From assembly GCF_001426265.1 (NCBI RefSeq), contig NZ_LMDG01000035.1, forward strand, positions 1 through 64,000: a DNA stretch of 64,000 bases. Direction: 5' to 3'. Made by a program: the position numbers and the translations under genes. The notes under the pieces were generated by a model. It was not told the DNA's origin and made no database searches. It was given only the letters and a program-made list of their open reading frames with translations. Below, one piece after another: positions 9,603 to 16,433 of this stretch (positions are counted from its first letter, which is position 1; the number at the start of each line of letters is the position of its first letter). The stretch comes from Rhizobium sp. Root1220. GTDB lineage: Bacteria > Pseudomonadota > Alphaproteobacteria > Rhizobiales > Rhizobiaceae.

Positions 9603-10079
9603 TCACTGCGGAGAGGCGTCGCTTCCCTTGCGTCGCGTTAGCAACGCAGCTCGTATTTGCTCTGTCCTGCTGAGCACAGGCGCGGAGTGCGATACGCTTT
9701 CTGCAGGCGATGCGCTGGTGCGCTTCAAACTTTGGTATCGCTCTTGTGCCGCCAGCCTGTCGACCTCGGACACCGGTTCGGCCGGATTGCCTTGCAGGTC
9801 ATAGCGCATGGCGCCGGGTTGGGCGATCGCGAAGTGGTATCGCTTCGAATGCAGGTAGGCGCCAGTCGCACGCCGAAGGGCCGTGACGCCGGTATCGGGA
9901 TTCAGGAGAGGGCGGATCTCATTCCAGAGGCCGAGCGCGAACGGTTTGATCGGATCACCGACTTTTGCCGGCAGAATCTCGATCGCGCGCTGCAGCATTG
10001 CATTGATCGCCTGCGCCTTAGCGAGATCTGCTTCGTTTGCCGTCACAGGTCCGCGGTTTGTTGTCCAGGGTTTGGTCAT
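9603..10079 (-). CDS. ProQ/FinO domain RNA chaperone
   Basis: The 158-residue protein contains a ProQ/FinO domain at about residues 38-120. The stretch KPFALGLWNEIRPL, the YLHSKRYHFAIAQPGAMRYDL core and the DLQGNPAEPVSEVDRLAAQER segment match the family, whose members bind structured small RNAs and mRNA 3-prime ends. The C-terminal tail (about 125-158) is short, Ser- and Arg-rich and probably disordered. Starts at 10085 and 10079 are both possible; neither has a strong ribosome-binding site. It is a single gene read leftward, divergent from a possible plus-strand small RNA. Confidence 0.85.
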   Translation of the reverse strand: MTKPWTTNRGPVTANEADLAKAQAINAMLQRAIEILPAKVGDPIKPFALGLWNEIRPLLNPDTGVTALRRATGAYLHSKRYHFAIAQPGAMRYDLQGNPAEPVSEVDRLAAQERYQSLKRTSASPAESVSHSAPVLSRTEQIRAALLTRRKGSDASPQ

Positions 10080-10085
10080 GATCAT

Positions 10086-10215
10086 ATCCACTTCAGGGCC
10101 ATACCTAGATATGGATCGTGAAGGGAATTTGAAAGTCCGGCCTGCCGAACGGCAGGTGCATTTAAAATGCCTTGGAGACAATACGGCCGGAAGCCAAGCT
10201 TCCGGCCGTGTTTTT
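10086..10215 (+). ncRNA. Candidate small RNA divergent from the ProQ/FinO gene
   Basis: Three hairpins follow one another on the plus strand: CCTGCC/GGCAGG (10141-10156), GCATTT/AAATGC (10158-10170) and a 12-bp stem ACGGCCGGAAGC/GCTTCCGGCCGT (10183-10209) followed by GTTTTT. No gene lies upstream on this strand to need that terminator. This is the layout of a rho-independent small RNA starting somewhere near 10086-10120; the 5-prime end is not defined. Expression is unproven. Confidence 0.35.
10183..10215 (+). terminator. Strong rho-independent terminator
   Basis: A 12-bp GC-rich stem with a 3-nt loop is followed on the plus strand by GTTTTT. On the minus strand the same hairpin directly follows the final stop codon of the broken F420-reductase-like gene, but there it lacks a U-tract, so it is more efficient rightward. 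Confidence 0.75.
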
Positions 10216-10814
10216 CACCCGAATTTTACCAGGTTGAGTGCGGGTAGAGGGCCACCTGGAAACTGGACAAGTTTCCCACCTATCGAGATCGGGCCAAGAT
10301 CGACGCCGCAAAAGCCGAGTTTGACGATCAGCGCGCCCACTTCGGCCTTCGACCGCGCATCGTCTCCCGATTAGAAGAGGACGCGGCTTCCACCCTCGGC
10401 ACGCGGATCGCCGGAGATCAGATGCGGAGGAAGATGATTGAACGCCTTCACGACACGGGCGCCTCGTACCATCCCCGCGAAAATTTCCGTCGACAGGCGG
10501 CCGTGAAGTTCGACCGGTTTGAAGAGCGGACGCTCGATCGGGTTGTTGGCGTCGATCACGATGCGGCCAGCCCAATCGGGAAGCATCGCCAACGCCTGGG
10601 CCAGTTTCGACCACGGCACAGCGACCAGAACGAGATCGGCACGCGCTGCTTCCCTGACCGTCCCTGCCGTAATGTAGGGTGTGAGTTCGCGGGCGAAGTC
10701 CTGAAGCGTGTCGGGACTCCGGCTGTTGGAGATCGTTGCTGAGATACCGTTGCGAGCAAGCGCGCGGGCGAAGGCCGAGCCGATCTCGCCGCCTCTGATG
10801 ATTCCGATGGACAT
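10215..10814 (-). pseudogene. NADPH-dependent F420-reductase-like gene, interrupted by a stop codon
   Basis: Read from ATG 10814 (preceded by GGAGGGACCA) this encodes a Rossmann NADP-binding protein of the F420H2:NADP oxidoreductase-like family. After RVLF at codon 147 there is an in-frame TAA (10371-10373). The same frame then continues for 51 codons with family-typical sequence (SGDDARSKAEVGALIVKLG, then a PGGPLPALNLVKFG ending) to a TGA at 10215-10217. The expected residue at the stop is usually Tyr or another residue, so a single-base change from a Tyr codon would explain it. The shortened product ends inside the fold and is probably inactive. It is 25 bp downstream of the SDR gene, in the same operon. 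A sequencing error is the alternative. Confidence 0.8.
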
Positions 10815-10839
10815 TGGTCCCTCCGGGTTCGATTGATGG

Positions 10840-11592
10840 TCAGGCGGTGAAGCCGCCATCGGCAACGATGTCGGCGCCCGTGACGAAGGCGGCTTCCGGG
10901 CTGGCGAGATAGGCCACGACGCTGGCGATCTCGTAGTCCTTGCCGTAGCGGCCTATCGCCATGCCGGGACCGACGATTTTCGAAACCGGGCCACCGTCGG
11001 GGTTCATGTCGGTATCGGTCGGACCGGGATGCACGGTGTTTACCGTGATGCCCTTCGGGCCGAGATCTCGCACCAGGCTACGATTGAAGCCGGCCACCGC
11101 GCCCTTCGTCAGCGTATAGAGCGAGGCCGTCGGAAACGCCGCATAGCGGACCATGGAGGAGCCGATATGGATGATGCGGCCGCCTGGTTTCATGCGACGC
11201 GCGGCTTCCTGTGTTCCGACGAAGACACCTGTCACGTTGACGGCGATCATACGCTCATAGTCTTCGAACTTGATTTCCTCGATCGGACCGCCGAGCGCGA
11301 TGCCGGCATTGTTGACGAGAATGTCGAGGGAACCGAATGTCTCTTCGGTCTTGGCGATCGCGGCCCGGACAGAGTCTGGGTTACCGGAGTCGGCATGGAT
11401 GGCGATGGCACGACCCCCGGCGTCTTCGATTTCCTTCACGACTGCGGCGGCCTTTCCGGCAGACGCGCTGTAGGTTATGGCAAGCGCCGCACCATCGGCG
11501 GCGAGGCGCTTTGCGATTGCCGCACCTATCGAACGCGAACCGCCGGTGACGAGAGCGGTCTTTCCGAAGAGTTTCAAGGAAGTGTCAGTCAT
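10840..11592 (-). CDS. SDR family oxidoreductase
   Basis: This 250-residue classical short-chain dehydrogenase/reductase has the N-terminal TGGSRSIGAAIAKRL cofactor motif (about residues 16-30), the NNAGIALGG segment and the YTLTKGAV catalytic Tyr-x-x-x-Lys (about residue 157). The ending FVTGADIVADGGFTA is typical. ATG 11592 is preceded by GGAGTTATCGCA. The substrate cannot be read from sequence. It heads an operon with the broken F420-reductase-like gene and is divergent from a LysR regulator, which most likely controls it. Confidence 0.9.
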   Translation of the reverse strand: MTDTSLKLFGKTALVTGGSRSIGAAIAKRLAADGAALAITYSASAGKAAAVVKEIEDAGGRAIAIHADSGNPDSVRAAIAKTEETFGSLDILVNNAGIALGGPIEEIKFEDYERMIAVNVTGVFVGTQEAARRMKPGGRIIHIGSSMVRYAAFPTASLYTLTKGAVAGFNRSLVRDLGPKGITVNTVHPGPTDTDMNPDGGPVSKIVGPGMAIGRYGKDYEIASVVAYLASPEAAFVTGADIVADGGFTA

Positions 11593-11704
11593 TGCGATAA
11601 CTCCATGTTTGGTTTCGGTGGAGTGAATATCGTCTTTCTATTCCGCTATTATTAGACAGAAATTCCTGTTATTAATTTCAAACAATTCTTGAAAAGACCG
11701 TGCC

Positions 11705-12634
11705 GTGGAAACACTGACAAATCTGGAATCGTTCGTTCGTAGTGCGGAGCTCGGCAGCTTCTCGTCGGCCGCCCGCAGGCTTGGAATGACGCCAGCGGCG
11801 GTCAGCAGGAACGTCGCCACCCTCGAATCGAACCTCAAGCTTCGACTCTTCCAGCGAAGTACCCGCAGTCTTGCGCTTACGGAGGCCGGCGAGCGCTTTC
11901 TTCATTCCATTCGTGATCAACTGGAGAGTCTTCAGGGAGCGATTGCCGAGGCATCCAACGCGCAGAGCGAACCCGCAGGTGTGTTGAGGTTGAGCATGAG
12001 CCCCACGTTCGGAGTTGAGTACATCCTCCCGACGCTTCCCGAATTCATGCGAAAATACCCGCGAATCAGACCGGAATGGATGTTCGAGAACCGGCAGGTG
12101 GACCTGATCGCCGAGGGATACGACGCTGCAATCGGTGGCGGCCTCGACCTGACGCCGGGCATCATCTCAAAGACACTCGCACCGGCTCACATCATTGCGG
12201 TTGCCTCTCCGGAGTACATGCAGGACCGTGTTCCGCCTAACGATCCATCGGGACTGGTCGAACTGGACGGGATCGTTATGCGCTCGATGCGCACCGGTCG
12301 AATTCGACAATGGCAGATGCAAAGCGTCTCAGGCGAAGAGCAGCCGGCGCTGTTGACGGAAAGGATCGTCGTGAACGACCCGGCCGCTATGCGACGCGCA
12401 GCAATTCTCGGGCTCGGCGTAGCAATGATCGCCAAGCCCGATGCCCTGCTGTATCTCGAAAACGGCGAGCTTATCCGGCTGCTACCCGCGTGGTACGCGG
12501 ACGCCGGTCCAATTTCGATTTACTACACGAACCGAGCTTTGCTACCGGCGAAAACCCGGGTGTTTATCGATTTCATCGCCGAGGCTTCTCAACGTGAAAG
12601 ATGGCCGGAACGGCTTGCAGGCACTTTGGGATAG
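11705..12634 (+). CDS. LysR family transcriptional regulator
   Basis: This 309-residue LysR protein has an N-terminal winged helix (LESFVRSAELGSFSSAARRL, about residues 5-25, then AVSRNVATLE) and a C-terminal substrate-binding-like effector domain. Its effector domain resembles the subgroup often found divergent from SDR and NADPH oxidoreductase genes. The start is GTG 11705. The 112-bp AT-rich gap to the SDR gene should hold its T-N11-A type box, though several candidates occur and I cannot choose one. The regulator itself is intact although one gene of its presumed target operon is broken. Confidence 0.9.
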   Translation: METLTNLESFVRSAELGSFSSAARRLGMTPAAVSRNVATLESNLKLRLFQRSTRSLALTEAGERFLHSIRDQLESLQGAIAEASNAQSEPAGVLRLSMSPTFGVEYILPTLPEFMRKYPRIRPEWMFENRQVDLIAEGYDAAIGGGLDLTPGIISKTLAPAHIIAVASPEYMQDRVPPNDPSGLVELDGIVMRSMRTGRIRQWQMQSVSGEEQPALLTERIVVNDPAAMRRAAILGLGVAMIAKPDALLYLENGELIRLLPAWYADAGPISIYYTNRALLPAKTRVFIDFIAEASQRERWPERLAGTLG

Positions 12635-12806
12635 CGTCTTTCCGCCGCGTTCCGATGCATCCGAAGGCGGTTCGTGCGCCAGGGTAAAACGCGGTCAACG
12701 TTAGAGAAGGACGGCCGGTTAATTTAGTTAAATGCGATTCCATCCTCGTCCGATTATCCTGCAGGCAGGTGGAGCCCAATGCCGCAGCTATTCACATGAG
12801 GTCCAA

Positions 12807-12980
12807 ATGACACGGAAACCGGAACGATCCAGCACCGCTCAACGCCAACAGCGCTTTGAGGAAACCGACCGGACCGCGGCGAAAATGATCAATGCGGAAA
12901 CGTTGGCCCGGAGGAAGAAGACAGAGCGATTGCAGGCCGCTCGCGAGGAACGCCGGGCATCCCAGTCGAAGACCGGCTGA
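12807..12980 (+). CDS. Small basic hypothetical protein (57 aa)
   Basis: A 57-codon ORF starts at ATG 12807 with GAGG eight bases upstream. The product is highly charged, rich in Arg, Lys, Glu and Gln, without hydrophobic segments, and likely a single long helix or disordered (RRKKTERLQAAREERR near the end). No function is recognised. The frame stays open further upstream to 12732, but the ribosome-binding site favours the shorter form. Confidence 0.5.
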   Translation: MTRKPERSSTAQRQQRFEETDRTAAKMINAETLARRKKTERLQAAREERRASQSKTG

Positions 12981-13084
12981 TTGCCTGGATTTGCCTTGCA
13001 ACCACGCATGCTTTTGTGTCGGCTTGCGCGAAGCGATGCAAACGGCCGCGTCATGGACAAGGGCGCGTGAACTGACCTGCAACG

Positions 13085-13125
13085 GTGATCCGGGCCGTGC
13101 CGCAAAGGCGTTGCGACCGGATCAC
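13085..13125. repeat. 9-bp inverted repeat with structured spacer
   Basis: GTGATCCGG (13085-13093) pairs with CCGGATCAC (13117-13125) across 23 bases. There is no T-run after it on either strand, so it is not an obvious terminator. It could be a leader hairpin of the small gene at 13233 or a protein-binding site. Confidence 0.4.
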
Positions 13126-13232
13126 AAGCCAGTCCGAGATGAGCGATCTGCTTCGTGAACGTTACTCATATTGGAGGTCTTGAAGTTGGCGGGCGGGCGG
13201 CGAAAATCATCCGATCACGGAGAGTTGATTTG

Positions 13233-13439
13233 ATGGTGCAGCCCTTGGAACCAAAGCGCTTCGATCATCGCAAGGGACGTGCGAGCAGGCTCTACGCCGC
13301 ACTGGAGCAAATTCAGGCAGATGAGAGGCAGCTTCGCGGCGACGACCCTGCGAGAAACGCCCATCATTTGACCCATGACGGCGATCTCGTGACCCGCGTG
13401 GATGAAAGCCACTTTCTGATCATGCTCAGGGAACCGTAA
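13233..13439 (+). CDS. Small hypothetical protein (68 aa)
   Basis: ATG 13233 has GGAGAG about nine bases upstream and opens 68 codons with a GC-rich third position typical of the neighbouring genes. The product is hydrophilic and charged, ends in SHFLIMLREP, and has no recognised domain. The frame is open from 13155 with a GTG, so a longer version is possible. An overlapping minus-strand ORF (13215-13472) starts with TTG and looks less coding. Confidence 0.45.
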   Translation: MVQPLEPKRFDHRKGRASRLYAALEQIQADERQLRGDDPARNAHHLTHDGDLVTRVDESHFLIMLREP

Positions 13440-13566
13440 ATCGGTTAGGGCATGCGCGGCTTCAGGCACCAAATGAGGTAGGTCGTTGCTCGAAAGGAGA
13501 TCGTGCCATCGGTGCGCGATTGCCTACACTCACGCGGCCTCGAGGCCAATCGGGGCGCTCCTGTTG

Positions 13567-13606
13567 AAGGCCCGCCTCTCACCCATCCCCAAGGCGGGCC
13601 TTTTTC
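13567..13606 (+). terminator. Rho-independent terminator
   Basis: AAGGCCCGCCT (13567-13577) pairs perfectly with AGGCGGGCCTT (13592-13602) across 14 bases, and a T-run (13601-13605) follows on the plus strand. It lies about 130 bp after the small gene at 13233-13439 and may end that transcript or a separate small RNA. Confidence 0.75.
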
Positions 13607-13733
13607 CAGAATGATTTCGTCCCGCTTGATTCAACCGATGTTATGCGCCTCGCCGCAGCGCAGACCGCAACGGCGCTGCGCGCGTTCCCCCCTGTCGTTC
13701 ATGTTCGGCGCTCACAGTCGTCGAACGCAGACG

Positions 13734-13758
13734 GGAACAACCCTTCTGCCATGTCGTT
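13734..13758 (+). promoter_or_regulatory. EcfG/RpoE2-type general stress promoter
   Basis: GGAAC at 13734-13738 and CGTT at 13755-13758 are separated by exactly 16 bases, the consensus for the alphaproteobacterial general stress sigma factor. The predicted start of transcription is about 25 bp before ATG 13791. Confidence 0.6.
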
Positions 13759-13790
13759 TACAAACACAGTGAACCGAAAGGGAAAGTGCA

Positions 13791-13922
13791 ATGGCAAACC
13801 CGCCACCTCCAGTGCCGACGCTCGCGCTTGAGCAGACGAAGCACGTGCGTTTTGGAAAGAACGGATCGAGATTTTTTCCAATGGAGAGCGACACGAAGTC
13901 ATTTCGCACCTTCCGACGATAA
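13791..13922 (+). CDS. Short stress-promoter-linked ORF (43 aa)
   Basis: A 43-codon ORF runs from ATG 13791, with GGGAAAG upstream, to TAA at 13920-13922. The product begins with a Pro-rich stretch (MANPPPPVP) and ends in a basic tail (FRTFRR); there is no recognised domain, signal peptide or membrane segment. It was missed by length-limited gene finding. The main support is the promoter 32 bases upstream. It might instead be a regulatory RNA that happens to contain a short frame. Confidence 0.45.
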   Translation: MANPPPPVPTLALEQTKHVRFGKNGSRFFPMESDTKSFRTFRR

Positions 13923-14135
13923 GTACGGTGTGACTGGATGGCGGCCGTGAAGCGAGGTCCCAGATATTGCTTTGCGAACTTCGACGTAGCCCGATCATCA
14001 GGGACCACCTTCCTTTTGGTCGACAACATCAGTGCATTGAAATCGCTTGGTCATTCGTCCTATGGAGTGAGTGCTTCGGCGAGACGTGCATCAATAGAGG
14101 AACTGGCGCATCCATCCGCTGCCAGTTGGACTGAA

Positions 14136-14390
14136 ATGGAAGCAAGGCAAACTCCGCGCAGGCGGACTTTTATCGGGGGTAAGATACTCCTTAACGGCGG
14201 CGCCAGCGTTTTTGATTGCACGGTGAAAGACCTGTCTACCGGCGGTGCACGTCTCTCGCTCGATGGCGCTTTGGCCGTCCCATCTGAATTCGAATTGTTA
14301 CTTTCGGATGGACGGATGTTTCACTGTGCCGTCAAGTGGCGCCGGTTGAATACATTGGGCGTCAGCACGTTGCCGAAGGAGGGCAGCTGA
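14136..14390 (+). CDS. PilZ domain protein
   Basis: The 84-residue product is almost entirely a PilZ domain: an N-terminal PRRRTF arginine motif (residues 6-11) and DLSTGGARLSLDG, containing the D-x-S-x-x-G motif, which together bind cyclic di-GMP, followed by beta strands ending in HCAVKWRR. Single-domain PilZ proteins of this size act as c-di-GMP adaptors, often for motility or envelope functions. The frame is open upstream to 13938, but the extra 66 residues show no domain and no ribosome-binding site; ATG 14136 with GGA upstream is preferred. The target is unknown. Confidence 0.75.
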   Translation: MEARQTPRRRTFIGGKILLNGGASVFDCTVKDLSTGGARLSLDGALAVPSEFELLLSDGRMFHCAVKWRRLNTLGVSTLPKEGS

Positions 14391-14495
14391 CCGACAGTGC
14401 ACGACGCCCCTTGAGCTTGTCGGATCGATCGCGGGGACCACTTAATACGAATGTATGGCCGGCGGTGTCAGGCCATGCATATCGGTTGGCTCGCA

Positions 14496-14681
14496 TCAAT
14501 GAGACACGTACCGGGGCTTGCCTTTTCGCTCTGTCGAAGCGAAATCCTCGAGCTCCTTTTCGCTCATGGATTCGACCATTTGCTTGGAAGCGCCCTTGAG
14601 TTTCGATCTCGGCGCTTTACCGCGCTTGGCCGACAACGCGGCACCTGCGGCCTGTTGCTGGGCTTTGGACTTTGCTGGCAT
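14496..14681 (-). CDS. DUF3008 family small basic protein
   Basis: This 61-residue protein begins MPAKSKAQQQAAGAAL and contains KLKGASKQMVESMSEKELEDFA, the conserved body of DUF3008, a family of small Lys/Ala-rich proteins common in rhizobia and related bacteria. Function is unknown. ATG 14681 has GGAGAACC upstream; the longer frame to 14726 lacks one. It is monocistronic as far as I can see. Confidence 0.85.
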   Translation of the reverse strand: MPAKSKAQQQAAGAALSAKRGKAPRSKLKGASKQMVESMSEKELEDFASTERKGKPRYVSH

Positions 14682-14761
14682 GACGGTTCTCCATGTTCCC
14701 ATGCCAGAGTTCAGAACACCGATCATCGCGATCTACGAGCTTCCCGAAACCCGCTTACCGG

Positions 14762-15031
14762 CTAGCTATCGAGATCTGGGGCGGTCTCCATGATGACAAG
14801 ACCCGCTTCGAGGGCCGCCAGCACAAACGCTTTGCGCGCTTCAACCGCCGGAAGTCCAGCGGTGATCGTATCGAGGCATGCTTTCACCGCATCGAAGTAT
14901 GCCTCACCGTCATCGAACGGCCAGTCGTGCAGGAGAGCACGTGCCGCGTCGAACGTAGAATTAATGACGAGATAACGGCTTCGTCCTTTGCGTGCCAACC
15001 CTACGGGCTTAAACTCATGAATCTGTGCCAT
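14762..15031 (-). CDS. DUF982 family protein
   Basis: This 89-residue protein matches DUF982, a small family concentrated in Rhizobiales, with a conserved Trp-Pro segment (DAARALLHDWPFDDGEAY) and an ARKAFVLAALEAG C-terminal helix. Function unknown. Starts at 15055 (ATG) and 15061 (TTG) would add 8-10 residues; ATG 15031 has AGAGG upstream. A second DUF982 gene lies at 39152-39370. Confidence 0.75.
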   Translation of the reverse strand: MAQIHEFKPVGLARKGRSRYLVINSTFDAARALLHDWPFDDGEAYFDAVKACLDTITAGLPAVEARKAFVLAALEAGLVIMETAPDLDS

Positions 15032-15194
15032 TTCGCGACGAATGCCTCTTCTCATACTCAATAATGAGGGAGACTTGCAATTTCCGTGCCGCAGATCACC
15101 TCTTGGCGGTGGCGGTACTTCTGCAAACCGTGTCGCCGTCCGCGGTGTTTAAGCCGCAGGATAGCATCTCCGCGCGCGCATTGCCCGACGAGCC

Positions 15195-16253
15195 CTATCC
15201 GCCGCCAACAGCCTGACCGACGCCCTTGTCGGCGGGATTATCGATGTCGGCGACCCGCACTCTGCCCCTGCAAGGGCCGGAGGAACGGCGCTCGATAATC
15301 CTGGAAGCAACGTTTATGCGGCGAGCAGGATCGCTTGGCAGTCGCGGCCGCTCAATGCGCTCGAGCAGGAGGCGCAGGCCGACAGCGCCGCATTCCTGGC
15401 CTTCCATGCGCACGGTGGTCAGCGACGGCGAAATCTGGGTGGCGGGGGAAAAATCGCCGAAGCCGACGACCGAGACGTCGTCGGGGATGCGATAGCCCTG
15501 ACCCAGCAATTCGGAAACAACCGTCAGGGCAAGACCGTCGTGCGCGCAGAAGAAGGCGGTCGGCTTCACGCCCTTTTCCTTGAGCGCCCGATAGGCGTCG
15601 CCGAAACCGCCCTGCTCGTCGAATTGCATGACGTGCAGCGTGACATCGGGATGCGCCTCGGCGATCTCGCGGGCGCCATAGAAGCGCTCGCGGCGGCCGC
15701 GGTATCCGGGCACACCATAGACATAGGCGATGGAGCGGTGACCGAGTTCGACCAGATACTGGATGACAGCCTGGCCCGCCTCGTGGTCGGTGCCCGACAC
15801 CTGGTCGGCCTGTTCCAAAGGATCCACCCAGCCGAACCGCACGATCGGAATGCCGGTGGCGGTGGCGGCGGCGATGGCCTCGCGGTCATGTGGGCCGACG
15901 AGCAGCAGCCCGGCGCAAGCCCGCGCCAGATCTTCCAGCTGTCGGGCGCTATGGGTCCAATGCACGCGCAACCCCATGCCCAGCCTGTGCGCCTCGCCTT
16001 GTACGCCGTTCTGGATCTGCATGTAGAGTTCGCTGTTGACCGGGTCGAGATCGTGGAAGGCCACGGCGATGTCATTGGAACCCGACTGGGCGGCAGGCTT
16101 GATATAGCCGAGACGCTCGGCCATTTCACGAATGCGTTCGCGCGTCTCCTCACTGACCCCACTCTTGCCGGCAAGCGAACGCGAGACGGCGTATTTCGAG
16201 AGACCCACCTCCCGCGCGATCGTCTGCAACGTCACCCGTCCCCTAGTTCCCAC
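15195..16253 (-). CDS. LacI family transcriptional regulator
   Basis: This 352-residue repressor has the N-terminal LacI helix-turn-helix (VTLQTIAREVGLSKYAVSRSLAG, about residues 7-29) with hinge helix, followed by a periplasmic-binding-protein-like sugar-sensing domain (SYxDVSVVGFGDF-type segment near residue 265). The start is GTG 16253 with GAGGTG upstream. It is divergent from the family-5 ABC sugar locus at 16434-28466 and almost certainly represses it until a sugar is bound. The conserved HTH is intact. The inducer is unknown but is likely a galactoside, given the GH42 gene. Confidence 0.93.
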   Translation of the reverse strand: MGTRGRVTLQTIAREVGLSKYAVSRSLAGKSGVSEETRERIREMAERLGYIKPAAQSGSNDIAVAFHDLDPVNSELYMQIQNGVQGEAHRLGMGLRVHWTHSARQLEDLARACAGLLLVGPHDREAIAAATATGIPIVRFGWVDPLEQADQVSGTDHEAGQAVIQYLVELGHRSIAYVYGVPGYRGRRERFYGAREIAEAHPDVTLHVMQFDEQGGFGDAYRALKEKGVKPTAFFCAHDGLALTVVSELLGQGYRIPDDVSVVGFGDFSPATQISPSLTTVRMEGQECGAVGLRLLLERIERPRLPSDPARRINVASRIIERRSSGPCRGRVRVADIDNPADKGVGQAVGGG

Positions 16254-16265
16254 ATCGCACCTCTG

Positions 16266-16340
16266 CGTTATCTTTCGATCGCTGCTTCGCTACACTGCTC
16301 CAGGCAAGAATGCAAATTCACACAATAACGAAACATAACG
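16266..16340. promoter_or_regulatory. Inverted 12-bp half-sites, possible LacI-family operators
   Basis: CGTTATCTTTCG (16266-16277) and CGAAACATAACG (16329-16340) are inverted copies matching at 11 of 12 positions, 51 bp apart, in the gap between the lacI-type gene and the binding-protein gene. Two spaced sites would suit looping by a tetrameric or dimeric regulator. Binding is inferred from position only. Confidence 0.4.
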
Positions 16341-16433
16341 CTTTACCTAACAGTATCCAAGTGTAATCTTTCCTCATCCAAGCCCGGGAGCAGAACAATA
16401 ACAAAAGGGCGCGGATCTTTGGAGGAGATATCC

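Larger units (their letters stand above)
13440..13790. other. Intergenic region with a terminator and a stress promoter
   Basis: No coding sequence is supported here. The left part (about 13480-13605) ends in a strong terminator and may be a small RNA; it includes the palindrome GGCCTCGAGGCC. The right part holds an EcfG-type promoter at 13734-13758 that points at the 43-codon ORF. Confidence 0.4.

Noticed and set aside
10162..10614. Minus-strand 150-codon ORF
   Set aside because: It is a shadow frame over the broken F420-reductase-like gene; the family sequence is in another frame on both sides of the TAA.
13215..13472. Minus-strand ORF overlapping the 68-codon gene
   Set aside because: It starts at TTG without a clear ribosome-binding site; the plus-strand frame has better third-position GC and a better start.
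15100..15194. Possible short ORF between the DUF982 and LacI-type genes
   Set aside because: The frames 15025-15216 and 15086-15298 run into the antisense of the LacI-type gene and have no ribosome-binding site or recognisable protein.
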